Of a stretch of DNA of 58,598 nt, positions 1 through 8,454 are shown one piece after another. The DNA is taken from contig CAIYDX010000364.1 in the NCBI GenBank assembly GCA_903925005.1, positions 1 through 58,598 on the forward strand. The letters run 5' to 3'. This stretch comes from an uncultured Geobacteraceae bacterium (GTDB taxonomy: Bacteria > Desulfobacterota > Desulfuromonadia > Geobacterales > Pseudopelobacteraceae). Position 1 is the first letter of the stretch. Each line of letters begins with the position of its first letter. A program made the translations under genes and the position numbers. The notes under the pieces are model-generated. The model was not told where the DNA came from, did no database searches, and saw only the letters and a program-made list of their open reading frames with translations.

Positions 1-138
1 TCTGTTTCTGATGAAGAATTATAGACTGTGACAATTACAGCATTCGTGCCATGGATAAGAAAAGGGCAATAAACAAGGTTTAAGATACTATTTATGCGGG
101 TTTGTGTGGCTTGCGGAGAAAAATGCGCGGGATCAATG

Positions 139-174
139 TGTAATATATTACAGTTTTGGATGTAACATATTACA
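139..174. promoter_or_regulatory. Pair of operator-like palindromes
   Basis: Two related 14-bp palindromes, TGTAATATATTACA at 139-152 (perfect) and TGTAACATATTACA at 161-174, lie 22 bp apart centre to centre, which is two helical turns. This spacing suits cooperative binding of a dimeric repressor or activator. The rest of 1-253 shows no convincing gene. The regulated gene is not evident; it may lie left of the window. The protein that binds is unknown. Confidence 0.4.
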
Positions 175-205
175 GTAATATGAATTAATTCTTATTCTGA
201 AATCA

Positions 206-241
206 GTAAGCATCCCACCTCCAGAGGTGATGGATGCTTAC
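206..241 (-). terminator. Hairpin downstream of the NtrC-type gene
   Basis: A 10-bp perfect stem (GTAAGCATCC pairing with GGATGCTTAC) encloses a second short stem (CACCT with AGGTG). It sits 13 bp past the stop codon of the minus-strand regulator gene. The T-run on the minus strand is short, so termination may be partial or bidirectional. Confidence 0.55.
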
Positions 242-253
242 TTACTGTTGCCG

Positions 254-1978
254 TTACAAGATATCTTGAGAATTCGAATGATGATTTTTATCCTCTTTTT
301 CCTTTAGGTGGCGATAAACCGTCGGCCGGCTGACGCCAAGCAGATTGGCAGCGCGGGTAATATTGCCGTCGGACATTGCCAGGGCCTGATCGAGGGAAAG
401 GTTGCTGGCGGGCTTGGGCGCCGACGTGATGCCATGCACGGAATCAACCAGATCCTGCGGCAGGTTTTGAATTGTAATGATATCGGTTCTACAGAGGACA
501 GCCGCATGTTCCATGGCATGTTCCAATTCGCGCACGTTGCCCGGCCAGGTGTGGGTGCAGAAGAGTTTCAAGACTTCATCCGAGAGTGCGCGAATATTTT
601 TACTGAATTTACGATTAAATTTATGCTTGAAATGACCGGCCAACAGAGCGATATCATCACGACGCTCTCTCAGCGAAGGCAATTCCATCCGAATAACATT
701 TAGACGATAGAAGAGATCCTGCCGAAACTTACCCTGAGTGACCAGTGTGGCCAGATTCTGGTTGGTGGCGGCAATGATGCGTACATCCACCTTGATCGGG
801 GTCGATTCGCCCACCCGCTCGAATTCGCTTTCCTGCAATACCCGCAACAACCGCATCTGAATCGCAGGTGAAATATCTCCGATTTCGTCCAGAAATAGCG
901 TGCCGCGATGCGCCTTCTGAAAGCGCCCGACTTTGTCTGCAACGGCCCCGGTAAAGGCGCCACGCACATGACCGAACAGTTCGCTTTCCAGAAGCGATTC
1001 TGAAAGGGCCGAACAATTGACCTTTACAAACGGCTCCTTTGTCCGCCCGCCGGCATGATGCAGCGCAGCGGCCACCAGCTCCTTGCCGGTACCGCTTTCG
1101 CCATTTATCAGCACCGTGGTCCGCACGTCAGCCAGAGCCTCAATCAACGAATAGACCCGCTGCATGGTGTCTGAAATACCGATGATCTCGTGAAACTGAC
1201 CACGTTTTTTCAACGACTGTTCGAGTTCGACCAGAGGGCTCTCATCCCTGATGACCGCAACCGCGCCGATTACCGAACAGTCCGCTTCGTTAATCGGCGT
1301 AAACTTGATACTGACGGTGCAGGCGTTACCGTCCGGCATTATGTATTCAAAGCGGCGCAGCTCTTTAGGAGTGTTGGTGCGAACTGTTTCCATAAGTGCG
1401 GCGCAGTACTCGCCGCCGCCCGCAGCATCGATTTCCGACACTTTGCGGCCAATCATGTCGTTCGTATAGCCGCAAAGGTTTCCGGCCGCGGCATTGAACT
1501 GTTCGAGACATCCCTCCTTATCGACCATGATGATCGAATCGGAAACCGTCCGGAAAATGGCATCCATGTTAACCCGATACCGTTCGCGCTCATCGCGCAT
1601 CTTTTTGGCCGTCAGAGCCAGGCGACTGACCGACCGCAGTATTTTAGGCTGAACCGGTTTGGTGATGTAATCGAATGCGCCGAGGCGAACCGCTTCGGCG
1701 GCCGTATTGACTTCAGGGCGGGCTGTAAACATTACCACTGCGGTTGCGGGGGAAATGACTTTGACATCATGGAGCACGTCGATTCCGCTATCTCCGGCAA
1801 GCATGATATCCACGAACGCCAGGTCGTACTGAGCGGCTTGAAGACAGACGATGGCATCGACATGGCCGGCGGCAACATCAACCAGGTATCCCTCTTTTCT
1901 TAATAGATCGCCCAGAGTGAAACGAATCCCTTCTTCGTCATCGACAAGCAGTATGCGGCAGTTTGACGGTTCTATCAT
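254..1978 (-). CDS. NtrC-type sigma-54-dependent response regulator (REC-PAS-AAA-Fis)
   Basis: Cytoplasmic activator of RNA polymerase-sigma-54, 574 aa. Residues 8-120 form a receiver domain with the acidic pair in LVDDEE and the likely phosphorylated Asp57. A PAS domain (about 135-250) follows, then an AAA+ domain with Walker A GESGTGKE and the sigma-54 contact loop GAFTGA, and a C-terminal Fis-type helix-turn-helix (NITRAANLLGVSRPTVYR). The PAS between REC and AAA+ is an added sensory module compared with plain NtrC. The ATG lies 6 bp after the stop of the hybrid kinase and has a GGAG about 8 nt upstream, so the two are probably co-transcribed and may form one phosphorelay. Its target promoters cannot be seen here. 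Confidence 0.93.
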   Translation of the reverse strand: MIEPSNCRILLVDDEEGIRFTLGDLLRKEGYLVDVAAGHVDAIVCLQAAQYDLAFVDIMLAGDSGIDVLHDVKVISPATAVVMFTARPEVNTAAEAVRLGAFDYITKPVQPKILRSVSRLALTAKKMRDERERYRVNMDAIFRTVSDSIIMVDKEGCLEQFNAAAGNLCGYTNDMIGRKVSEIDAAGGGEYCAALMETVRTNTPKELRRFEYIMPDGNACTVSIKFTPINEADCSVIGAVAVIRDESPLVELEQSLKKRGQFHEIIGISDTMQRVYSLIEALADVRTTVLINGESGTGKELVAAALHHAGGRTKEPFVKVNCSALSESLLESELFGHVRGAFTGAVADKVGRFQKAHRGTLFLDEIGDISPAIQMRLLRVLQESEFERVGESTPIKVDVRIIAATNQNLATLVTQGKFRQDLFYRLNVIRMELPSLRERRDDIALLAGHFKHKFNRKFSKNIRALSDEVLKLFCTHTWPGNVRELEHAMEHAAVLCRTDIITIQNLPQDLVDSVHGITSAPKPASNLSLDQALAMSDGNITRAANLLGVSRPTVYRHLKEKEDKNHHSNSQDIL

Positions 1979-1984
1979 TAAGAT

Positions 1985-4528
1985 CTACTCCATTTTATCA
2001 AGAAGCTTCACCAAAACGCTACGCAACTGGTCCGGCTTGTACGGCTTCAGGATCACAGCGGCGTGTTCATCGTTATTGATATCTTCCATAATTTCATCGG
2101 TATTGTAACCGCTGCAGATAACAATCGGAAACTCAGTGGATATTTCACGAAGATTTTGGTAAGCGGCTATCCCCCCCATCACCGGCATGAGCAGGTCCAG
2201 CAGGATAATGTCGATGCCGTCTCCGCGCTCGCGATATATTTCAAGAGCCTCGCGGCCGTCAGCTGCGGTAATGACCGAAAAACCCATGGCTCTCAACAGC
2301 GCGGACCCGATAAATCGGAGACCTTCTTCATCATCCACGAGCAAAACGGTGCCGCGGCATTTTTCTATAGAGAAGAAACCGGCTGTCGGTGTAGTTTCAG
2401 TCGCAACGGAAACAGCAGACAAGGGGAAATAGACCTTGAAAGTTGTGCCGATACCCAGAGTGGTAGATAGCTGCAATGCCCCATAATGCGACCTGATAAT
2501 TCCGAGCACGGCCGACATCCCCAGTCCGCGACCGGTAAATTTTGTCGTGTAGAACGGCTCGAATATTCGGTTTTGCGTCTCATTATCCATGCCGCAGCCA
2601 TCATCCGACACCGTCATACAGGCGTAACTGCCGGGCGGAATGGCGTTGCCGAGGAAATCCGACTCACCTTTCTCGCTTTGTACAATCGTCCTGACAAGTA
2701 CGACTTTTACGGTGCCGTTCTTATAACCTATCGCTTCAGCGGCGTTGATGATCAGGTTCATGACAACCTGCTGAATCTGGGCGCTGTCACCGATTATTTC
2801 CGGCACATCACATCTAAGATCCAGATCGAAAACTACATTCTTTTTAATGGCCGAGTGGAGCATTTTTACAGTTTCATCAACCAACAGCCACAGATTTATA
2901 CTGGTTTGAACGAACGAGTTTTTGCCGGCGTAGGAGAGCATCTGCCGACAGAGGTCGGCGGCCCGGTTTGCAGCCTTTTCGATCTGCTTGATATGCTCTT
3001 TTTGACCAATTTCAATGTTGTTATCTTCATCGACGATGTAACAGTGCCCCAAAATTACAGTAAGGATATTATTGAAATCATGGGCTATGCCCCCCGCCAG
3101 CACTCCGAGACTTTCGAGTTTTTGGGTTTGCTGGAACTGCTGTTCAAACTTCAAACGTTCTTCCTTGGCTTTTTTTTGCGAAATGGTGGTTGCCAGAACA
3201 TTTGCTACTCTTTCGAACAATTCTATACGCTCAGGAGTGAAGCAATCAGGACGGTGATCGTTAAATTGCAACAAACCAAAAATATTTCCGGTACACCTCA
3301 GGGGGATCAGTGCAACAGATTCGTAACCTTCCCCATTGCAATGATTGCGGGTTTGTGCCTGCCGTTCGGCAGCGGTGGTGGAAGCAAGCAGAGCAGTGGT
3401 GTTATTGGACCAAAAACTTCCGAAGTTGGTAAAAAACGGCAATGCCGAGTTGTAGCGGCCACAGAGTATATTTCCGCACATGCACTCAAGCACGGGATTG
3501 CCGGTGCTGTCCCGCAGGACTTTACCTGACGGGTCATACGAGCAGAGGTGGTTTTCCTTTTGGACAAATTCAGCGGGAAAACCGGATGTTTCAAAATAGG
3601 GAAAGTCCACACCGTCCTGCAAACGGATGCCGACAGCTTCATATCCGGTCCAGTTTTTCAGCAGAGAAGTAATGCCTTGCATGCTCTCATTGAGGGATTC
3701 CGGCTTGTTCAGCAATTGGTACACATGCATCATAAGGTCGCGTTCTTCCTCCACCCGTTTGCGTTCGGTGATATCCCGCGCAATATGGACGCAGGCCCTT
3801 ATCTGACCCAAAGCGTCATAGAGAGGAGAGACCGAGACATCGAAGACTCCGTTCAGCGCTTTTTCTTCAATTTGCTCTGAATGCCCGCATCCGTCCTGAA
3901 TCATCCTGGAATGGGGGCACTTGCCGGGCAGATCGGACATGCCATGCATAACCTCATGACATTTCCGACCGATGATCTCATCGGGGGTATAACCGCAACG
4001 TTCGGCCATGGCGCGGTTAACGCGGATTATATTGTGGTTGGTATCAATGATCGAAATCAGGTCGGGTACTGCATCGAAGGTCTGCTCCCAATCCTGTTTG
4101 GCGCAGCGGACGGCTTCATCAGCCTGCCTGCGGGCGGCGACAAAGTTCCACGTTGACAGCGCATACTTAACCGTAAGGGGCAGGTACTCGAATGCCGACG
4201 CCGATTTGACAATATAGTCCTGGGCGCCGGCCTTTATGGTATTTACCGCAACCTGCTCGTTACCCTGGGATGTCATCATTATTACCGGAAAGCGGCTGTT
4301 GGCCGCGAGCAGTATGTCGGTCCCTTCTCCATCCGGCAGCTTAAAGTCGGTAATAACCAGGCTGGGGGTCTGTCGCACTATCGCGGCCCTCGCTTCGCGC
4401 AGGGTACCGACTATTCTGAGACGGTACTCGCTTTCACTGTTCTTGAACGAACGCCGAATTACATCCACATGAGAGTCATCATCCTCGACAATCAGGATTA
4501 AAGGCGCATTTACGTTATCTGTCAGCAT
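1985..4528 (-). CDS. Hybrid sensor histidine kinase (REC-PAS-GAF-HisKA-HATPase-REC)
   Basis: Soluble hybrid kinase of about 847 aa with no membrane segment. Domain order: N-terminal receiver (LIVEDDDSHVDVIRRSF start), PAS with a CxxC-bearing segment, GAF (about 290-450, Cys-rich), a HisKA box with GGIAHDFNNILTVIL (His is the phospho-acceptor), an HATPase domain with NLIINAAEA and DDGCGMD motifs, and a C-terminal receiver (VLLVDDEEGLRF, LLDLLMPVMGG). I chose the ATG at 4528 because AAGGA precedes it by 7 nt; a longer frame to 4690 would overlap the upstream regulator gene and has no such site. Located between a NarL-type and an NtrC-type regulator in the same orientation. Two receivers suggest a multi-step relay. 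The stimulus is unknown. Confidence 0.9.
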   Translation of the reverse strand: MLTDNVNAPLILIVEDDDSHVDVIRRSFKNSESEYRLRIVGTLREARAAIVRQTPSLVITDFKLPDGEGTDILLAANSRFPVIMMTSQGNEQVAVNTIKAGAQDYIVKSASAFEYLPLTVKYALSTWNFVAARRQADEAVRCAKQDWEQTFDAVPDLISIIDTNHNIIRVNRAMAERCGYTPDEIIGRKCHEVMHGMSDLPGKCPHSRMIQDGCGHSEQIEEKALNGVFDVSVSPLYDALGQIRACVHIARDITERKRVEEERDLMMHVYQLLNKPESLNESMQGITSLLKNWTGYEAVGIRLQDGVDFPYFETSGFPAEFVQKENHLCSYDPSGKVLRDSTGNPVLECMCGNILCGRYNSALPFFTNFGSFWSNNTTALLASTTAAERQAQTRNHCNGEGYESVALIPLRCTGNIFGLLQFNDHRPDCFTPERIELFERVANVLATTISQKKAKEERLKFEQQFQQTQKLESLGVLAGGIAHDFNNILTVILGHCYIVDEDNNIEIGQKEHIKQIEKAANRAADLCRQMLSYAGKNSFVQTSINLWLLVDETVKMLHSAIKKNVVFDLDLRCDVPEIIGDSAQIQQVVMNLIINAAEAIGYKNGTVKVVLVRTIVQSEKGESDFLGNAIPPGSYACMTVSDDGCGMDNETQNRIFEPFYTTKFTGRGLGMSAVLGIIRSHYGALQLSTTLGIGTTFKVYFPLSAVSVATETTPTAGFFSIEKCRGTVLLVDDEEGLRFIGSALLRAMGFSVITAADGREALEIYRERGDGIDIILLDLLMPVMGGIAAYQNLREISTEFPIVICSGYNTDEIMEDINNDEHAAVILKPYKPDQLRSVLVKLLDKME

Positions 4529-4655
4529 AACAAATTCCTTCGTATGTTCACTGGCAATCGGACTCGCTTCAAATACAGAGATAGGCAAGAATCTATAATA
4601 TGTCTTAATATTTCGTATGTCTGTAGGGAAACCTTGATTAGTGAAATTATATTTT

Positions 4656-5288
4656 TTATTCGGCAGGAGTAATGTGATGCAGGAGGGCAAACTTTACGAG
4701 GGATGGAATATTGTTGACGCCGAGCTTCACCATGAGCCGGCTGCGGTAGGTTTCGATACTTTTGGGCGAAAGTGACAGAATTTCAGCTATCTCAGCGCTG
4801 GTTTTGCCTTCAACCACCATCTGAATAACTTCCAGTTCGCGAGGGCTGAGACTATCGATAGGGCTTTTAAGCACAGAGTTATTCTCCAGCGGTGCCTCAA
4901 CCCCATCGCCGAAAAACTGAGTTCCTTTCATAACTGCCCTAATTGCTTTGACAACACTTGAGCCCACGGATTCCTTGAGGATGTATGCCGCAGCCCCCGC
5001 CTTAATTGCGCGAAAAACATGCTCATTGGAGTTATGCATGGAAAGAATGATTACCCTGCTCGTTGATATGCGTTCGCAGATTATACGCGTTGCTTCGATC
5101 CCGTTCAATTCAGGCATGGCGATATCCATGAGGATAACATCCGGCTTGAGCAATTCAGCCTGTGCAATTGCTTCGCGGCCATCACAGGCCTCGCCGACAA
5201 CGTCCAAATCTCTCTGCGATTCGAGTATCATCCTGAGTCCATCACGTACAATGGCATGATCGTCGGCAATCAGAATTTTGACAGGCAT
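4656..5288 (-). CDS. NarL/FixJ-family response regulator
   Basis: Two-domain transcription factor of 210 aa, normal for the family. The receiver (5-120) has the DD pair in IADDHAIVRDG and the probable phospho-acceptor Asp55 (VILMDIAMPE). The C-terminal LuxR-type helix-turn-helix (about 145-205) carries LSPRELEVIQMVVEGKTSAEIA. Its start codon directly abuts the stop codon of the upstream HisKA_3-type kinase (TAG then ATG), a strong sign of translational coupling and a cognate pair: HisKA_3 kinases usually phosphorylate NarL-type regulators. Regulon unknown. Confidence 0.93.
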   Translation of the reverse strand: MPVKILIADDHAIVRDGLRMILESQRDLDVVGEACDGREAIAQAELLKPDVILMDIAMPELNGIEATRIICERISTSRVIILSMHNSNEHVFRAIKAGAAAYILKESVGSSVVKAIRAVMKGTQFFGDGVEAPLENNSVLKSPIDSLSPRELEVIQMVVEGKTSAEIAEILSLSPKSIETYRSRLMVKLGVNNIPSLVKFALLHHITPAE

Positions 5289-8258
5289 CTAAGCGGCCTC
5301 CAATGGTAATTCAACAGACACGACGGTTCCTTTTCCGGGCGCTGAATCCACTTGAAAAATACCCCCTATCAGTTCAGCGCGTTCACGCATTATTTTCATT
5401 CCCCATCCGGAGGCTTTTTGATATTCCGAGGACAATGCCGGCATAAATCCTTTACCTTCATCACACACTGAGAGCCGGAGCGTACCAGCAGTTATTCTCA
5501 GCTGGATCGTCACTACCTGAGTATCAGCATGTTTTGCGGCATTTATGAGAGCCTCTTGCGCAATGCGAAAAAGAGCAGCCTCCGTTTCAATTGTTACCCG
5601 TGGAAAGGGATCGTCAACTTGAATAAGCACCTCAACACCGGTGCGTTTTATAAATTGATCCGCATGCCATCGCAAAGCGGCCAGAAGGCCGAAATCATCC
5701 AGCACCGGCGGCCGCAGGCCGGTCATTATGTCTCTAACAGTGCGGCTTATACCTATGGTCAATTTCGCCATATCCTTAACTCGTGCACCAATACTCTTCG
5801 ACGTTTTATCTGTAAGGCTATTATCTATGAAAGCCAGATTCATTCCGAGCGCGGTCAGGTCGCGACCGATCTCATCGTGCAGCTCCGCCGCAAGTTTTTT
5901 TCTGAGATCCTCTTCAATCTCGATCAGGCGGCGGGCATAACTGCGCAGTTCATTCTCGGCCTGCCTGCGTTCGGAGATATCACGCAAGATGACAAAAGAG
6001 CGTGGGGGGTCATCTGACACAATGACGGAGCTGATCTCGGCCGGGAATCGTTCGCCGTTCTTGCGGATACAGATAAGTTCAGTGTTGATATGGCCGATCC
6101 GTTTTCGCTCTTCCAGCACAGGGGCTAACCGGGCATCGGTCATGTCAATGATTCCGGCGCGGCCGACCCGGCAAATTTCCTGTACAGTCATATCGAATAA
6201 CTTGCAGGCCGACGAATTCGCATCGACAATGGATCCGTCCGGTATCGTGAGAAAGACGGCATCCAGTGATTCTTCGAAAAGCGCTCGGTATTTTTCCTCG
6301 CTTTTTATTAGCGCGTTCTCTGTCTGCTTGCGCTCGGTGATATCTCGGATGGCCGCCACACAAACTTTACGCCCCCTAAAATCAAAATAAGTGACCACAA
6401 TATCAACAGGAAACACGAGACCATCTTTTTTGCGATGTAAACGTAAGTGTTCTAAATTCTCTTTATTGCGTATGGACTCTTCAGTCACTGATGGTTCAGC
6501 GGATAGATCGGCAGCCGTCAGTTGCATGAATTTTTCTTTACTGTATCCGTACATACGGAGAGCGGCGACATTAACATCAAGAACCTGGCCGGTCTCCCAA
6601 TCTATCATCAGTACAGCATCGAATTCCATTTCAAACAAGCGGCGATAACGCTCTTCACTGCTTTTCAGCTCATCCTCGATCAGCTTGCGCTCGGTAATAT
6701 CATGCGAAATGCAGATGAGACCAATAACCTGGCCTTCGGCATCAAATTTCGGGGTTTTAGAAGAAATAAAGGTACGGCTATTCAAGCCGAACTGTACCGT
6801 TTCTTCAATACTCTCTGCCTGTCCGGATCTCATGATGCGATAGTCATTCTCTGAAATTGCATTGGCGATTGCCGGGTCGGTATGAATATCGGTCAGTTTT
6901 TTTCCCACTACCTCCTCTGCAGTTTTTCCCAAAACGCGCAATGTGGCTGGATTAGCCAGAATGTACCTGCTGTCCCGGTCTTTAAGGAAAATAGAATCTT
7001 CTGCCCCATTAATAACGGTATTCAGCAGTTCTTTGCTTTCTCGTAGCTCGTTTTCGGCGATTTTACGTTCGGTGATATCCTGAATAGTACCTGTCAGCTG
7101 AAGCGGATTACCTTCCTCGTCGAACGTAGGCCAAGCTTTGTCTAAAAGCCAGCGGACCTGGCCATCTGAACGGATAATCCGGTACTCGGCTGAATAAGCC
7201 GTTTTTTCCGCTAACGTCTTGGCGACAGCTGCCATAACGCGATCAGCGTCATCGGGGTGCAACATATTTGTGAAGGATTCGAGCATCCCATTAAATTCAA
7301 CCGTCCCAAGAATGTCAAAACACTCCGGCGACCAGATTAAGACGCGGGTCTGCACATTCCACTCCCAGACCCCCATTTTAGACGCGTTCAGGGCCAGGTT
7401 GAGCCTTTCTTCACTCTTATGAAGAGCGCGTTCCATATTCTTGCGCTCAGTAATGTCGCGCCCCACAGACTGGGTTTCAATAATCCGCCCTTCCTTGGTG
7501 AAAATGCCCCTGTTGACAAACTGCATCCATCGGACCTCACCGGAACTTGAATAGACACGGTTTTCGATCACAACAACCGGATGTGATGGCGACAATGTTT
7601 GCAGTTGCTCTTCGACAATTGCCACATCCTCAGGAAAGGCATCCGGATACCATGGGCTTCCCATAAGTTCATCTCTTGTTTTCCCAAAAAAACGACAAAA
7701 TGCATCGTTGACAAATGTATACGTCCCGTCTGTTTTATACCGACTGATGAGTTCAGTTTGATCCTCAACCACCTTACGATATCGTTCTTCACTCTGCTGC
7801 AGCAGTTCATTCGCCCGCTCATGCTCGATAAGCAATTTGACCTGAGCTTCCGTTTCAATACGCCGAATTTCTGCTCGGCGCAAAACCGCGCTCAGAAAGG
7901 CAACTACCAAGCAGCTCATAATAAAGATAAGCAGCCCCAACCAATCGGCCAAATCCCGTATATACAACTGATATACAGGCTCAATCCAGAAATATGAAGC
8001 AATCAAGGCAGACAAAAATGTTGCCAAGATACCGGCCGGCAAACCACAGATGATCGTTACTATCATGACAGCCGGATAGAACGTCATATAGGGGGCTCGA
8101 AGCACTAGAGCTCCCAGAAAAGCGAAACGCACTGCGGCAGCCGCGATGACAATGGCAATAGCAATAACATAACAGATCCAGGGACTGCGTTCCCGCATTT
8201 GCATGATATTTAAGTTCCACCAGAAGTTACTATGCGATTCAGACTGTTTCTTGGTCAT
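5289..8258 (-). CDS. Membrane multi-PAS sensor kinase, HisKA_3 (NarX-like output)
   Basis: Large sensor kinase, 989 aa. The N-terminus (about 20-130) has several hydrophobic spans with a KdpD-like DUF4118 look (RAPYMTFYPAVMIVTIICGL). Five PAS modules follow at roughly 155-275, 285-400, 405-525, 530-645 and 650-770, most followed by a PAC signature (DITERK). The kinase core is HisKA_3 (RKKLAAELHDEIGRDLTALG; His is the phosphorylation site) and a C-terminal HATPase with DEGKGF. The run of PAS domains suggests integration of several redox or small-ligand signals; no cofactor residues can be assigned from sequence alone. Partner: the NarL-type regulator abutting its stop codon. The region upstream (8259-8454) is shared with divergent clpB. 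No strong ribosome site precedes the ATG. Confidence 0.9.
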   Translation of the reverse strand: MTKKQSESHSNFWWNLNIMQMRERSPWICYVIAIAIVIAAAAVRFAFLGALVLRAPYMTFYPAVMIVTIICGLPAGILATFLSALIASYFWIEPVYQLYIRDLADWLGLLIFIMSCLVVAFLSAVLRRAEIRRIETEAQVKLLIEHERANELLQQSEERYRKVVEDQTELISRYKTDGTYTFVNDAFCRFFGKTRDELMGSPWYPDAFPEDVAIVEEQLQTLSPSHPVVVIENRVYSSSGEVRWMQFVNRGIFTKEGRIIETQSVGRDITERKNMERALHKSEERLNLALNASKMGVWEWNVQTRVLIWSPECFDILGTVEFNGMLESFTNMLHPDDADRVMAAVAKTLAEKTAYSAEYRIIRSDGQVRWLLDKAWPTFDEEGNPLQLTGTIQDITERKIAENELRESKELLNTVINGAEDSIFLKDRDSRYILANPATLRVLGKTAEEVVGKKLTDIHTDPAIANAISENDYRIMRSGQAESIEETVQFGLNSRTFISSKTPKFDAEGQVIGLICISHDITERKLIEDELKSSEERYRRLFEMEFDAVLMIDWETGQVLDVNVAALRMYGYSKEKFMQLTAADLSAEPSVTEESIRNKENLEHLRLHRKKDGLVFPVDIVVTYFDFRGRKVCVAAIRDITERKQTENALIKSEEKYRALFEESLDAVFLTIPDGSIVDANSSACKLFDMTVQEICRVGRAGIIDMTDARLAPVLEERKRIGHINTELICIRKNGERFPAEISSVIVSDDPPRSFVILRDISERRQAENELRSYARRLIEIEEDLRKKLAAELHDEIGRDLTALGMNLAFIDNSLTDKTSKSIGARVKDMAKLTIGISRTVRDIMTGLRPPVLDDFGLLAALRWHADQFIKRTGVEVLIQVDDPFPRVTIETEAALFRIAQEALINAAKHADTQVVTIQLRITAGTLRLSVCDEGKGFMPALSSEYQKASGWGMKIMRERAELIGGIFQVDSAPGKGTVVSVELPLEAA

Positions 8259-8379
8259 TGTTTCACATTCTCGATTGCTGTTTTATTTGTGTTGGTAACC
8301 ATAATACTCAGAATACAGGCATGTAAAGAATAATCAAGTCATCCGGAATTGTTTATAAATCCTGTCACACATGCAGGCG

Positions 8380-8413
8380 CTTGACTTCCAGCCGCTTCGT
8401 GCTTAACTCATAT
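8380..8413 (+). promoter_or_regulatory. Weak candidate clpB promoter
   Basis: CTTGACT at 8380-8386 resembles the -35 element of heat-shock (sigma-32) promoters and CTCATAT at 8407-8413 resembles its -10 element, but the 20-nt gap is longer than the usual 11-16. It is offered only because clpB is normally heat-inducible. Confidence 0.2.
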
Positions 8414-8454
8414 ACAGACGGCTGTACTAAATACATGACAAAAAAGGCACAACC

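Noticed and set aside
51-83. Ten-codon ORF at the left edge
   Set aside because: No ribosome site, no recognisable sequence; chance ORF.
2486-3529. Open frame of 347 codons antisense to the hybrid kinase
   Set aside because: Opposite conserved HisKA/HATPase and GAF codons; no start signal or motif.
4529-4690. Longer start for the hybrid kinase (901 residues)
   Set aside because: Would overlap the NarL-type gene, lacks a ribosome site, and the extra 54 residues lie before the receiver domain with no family similarity.
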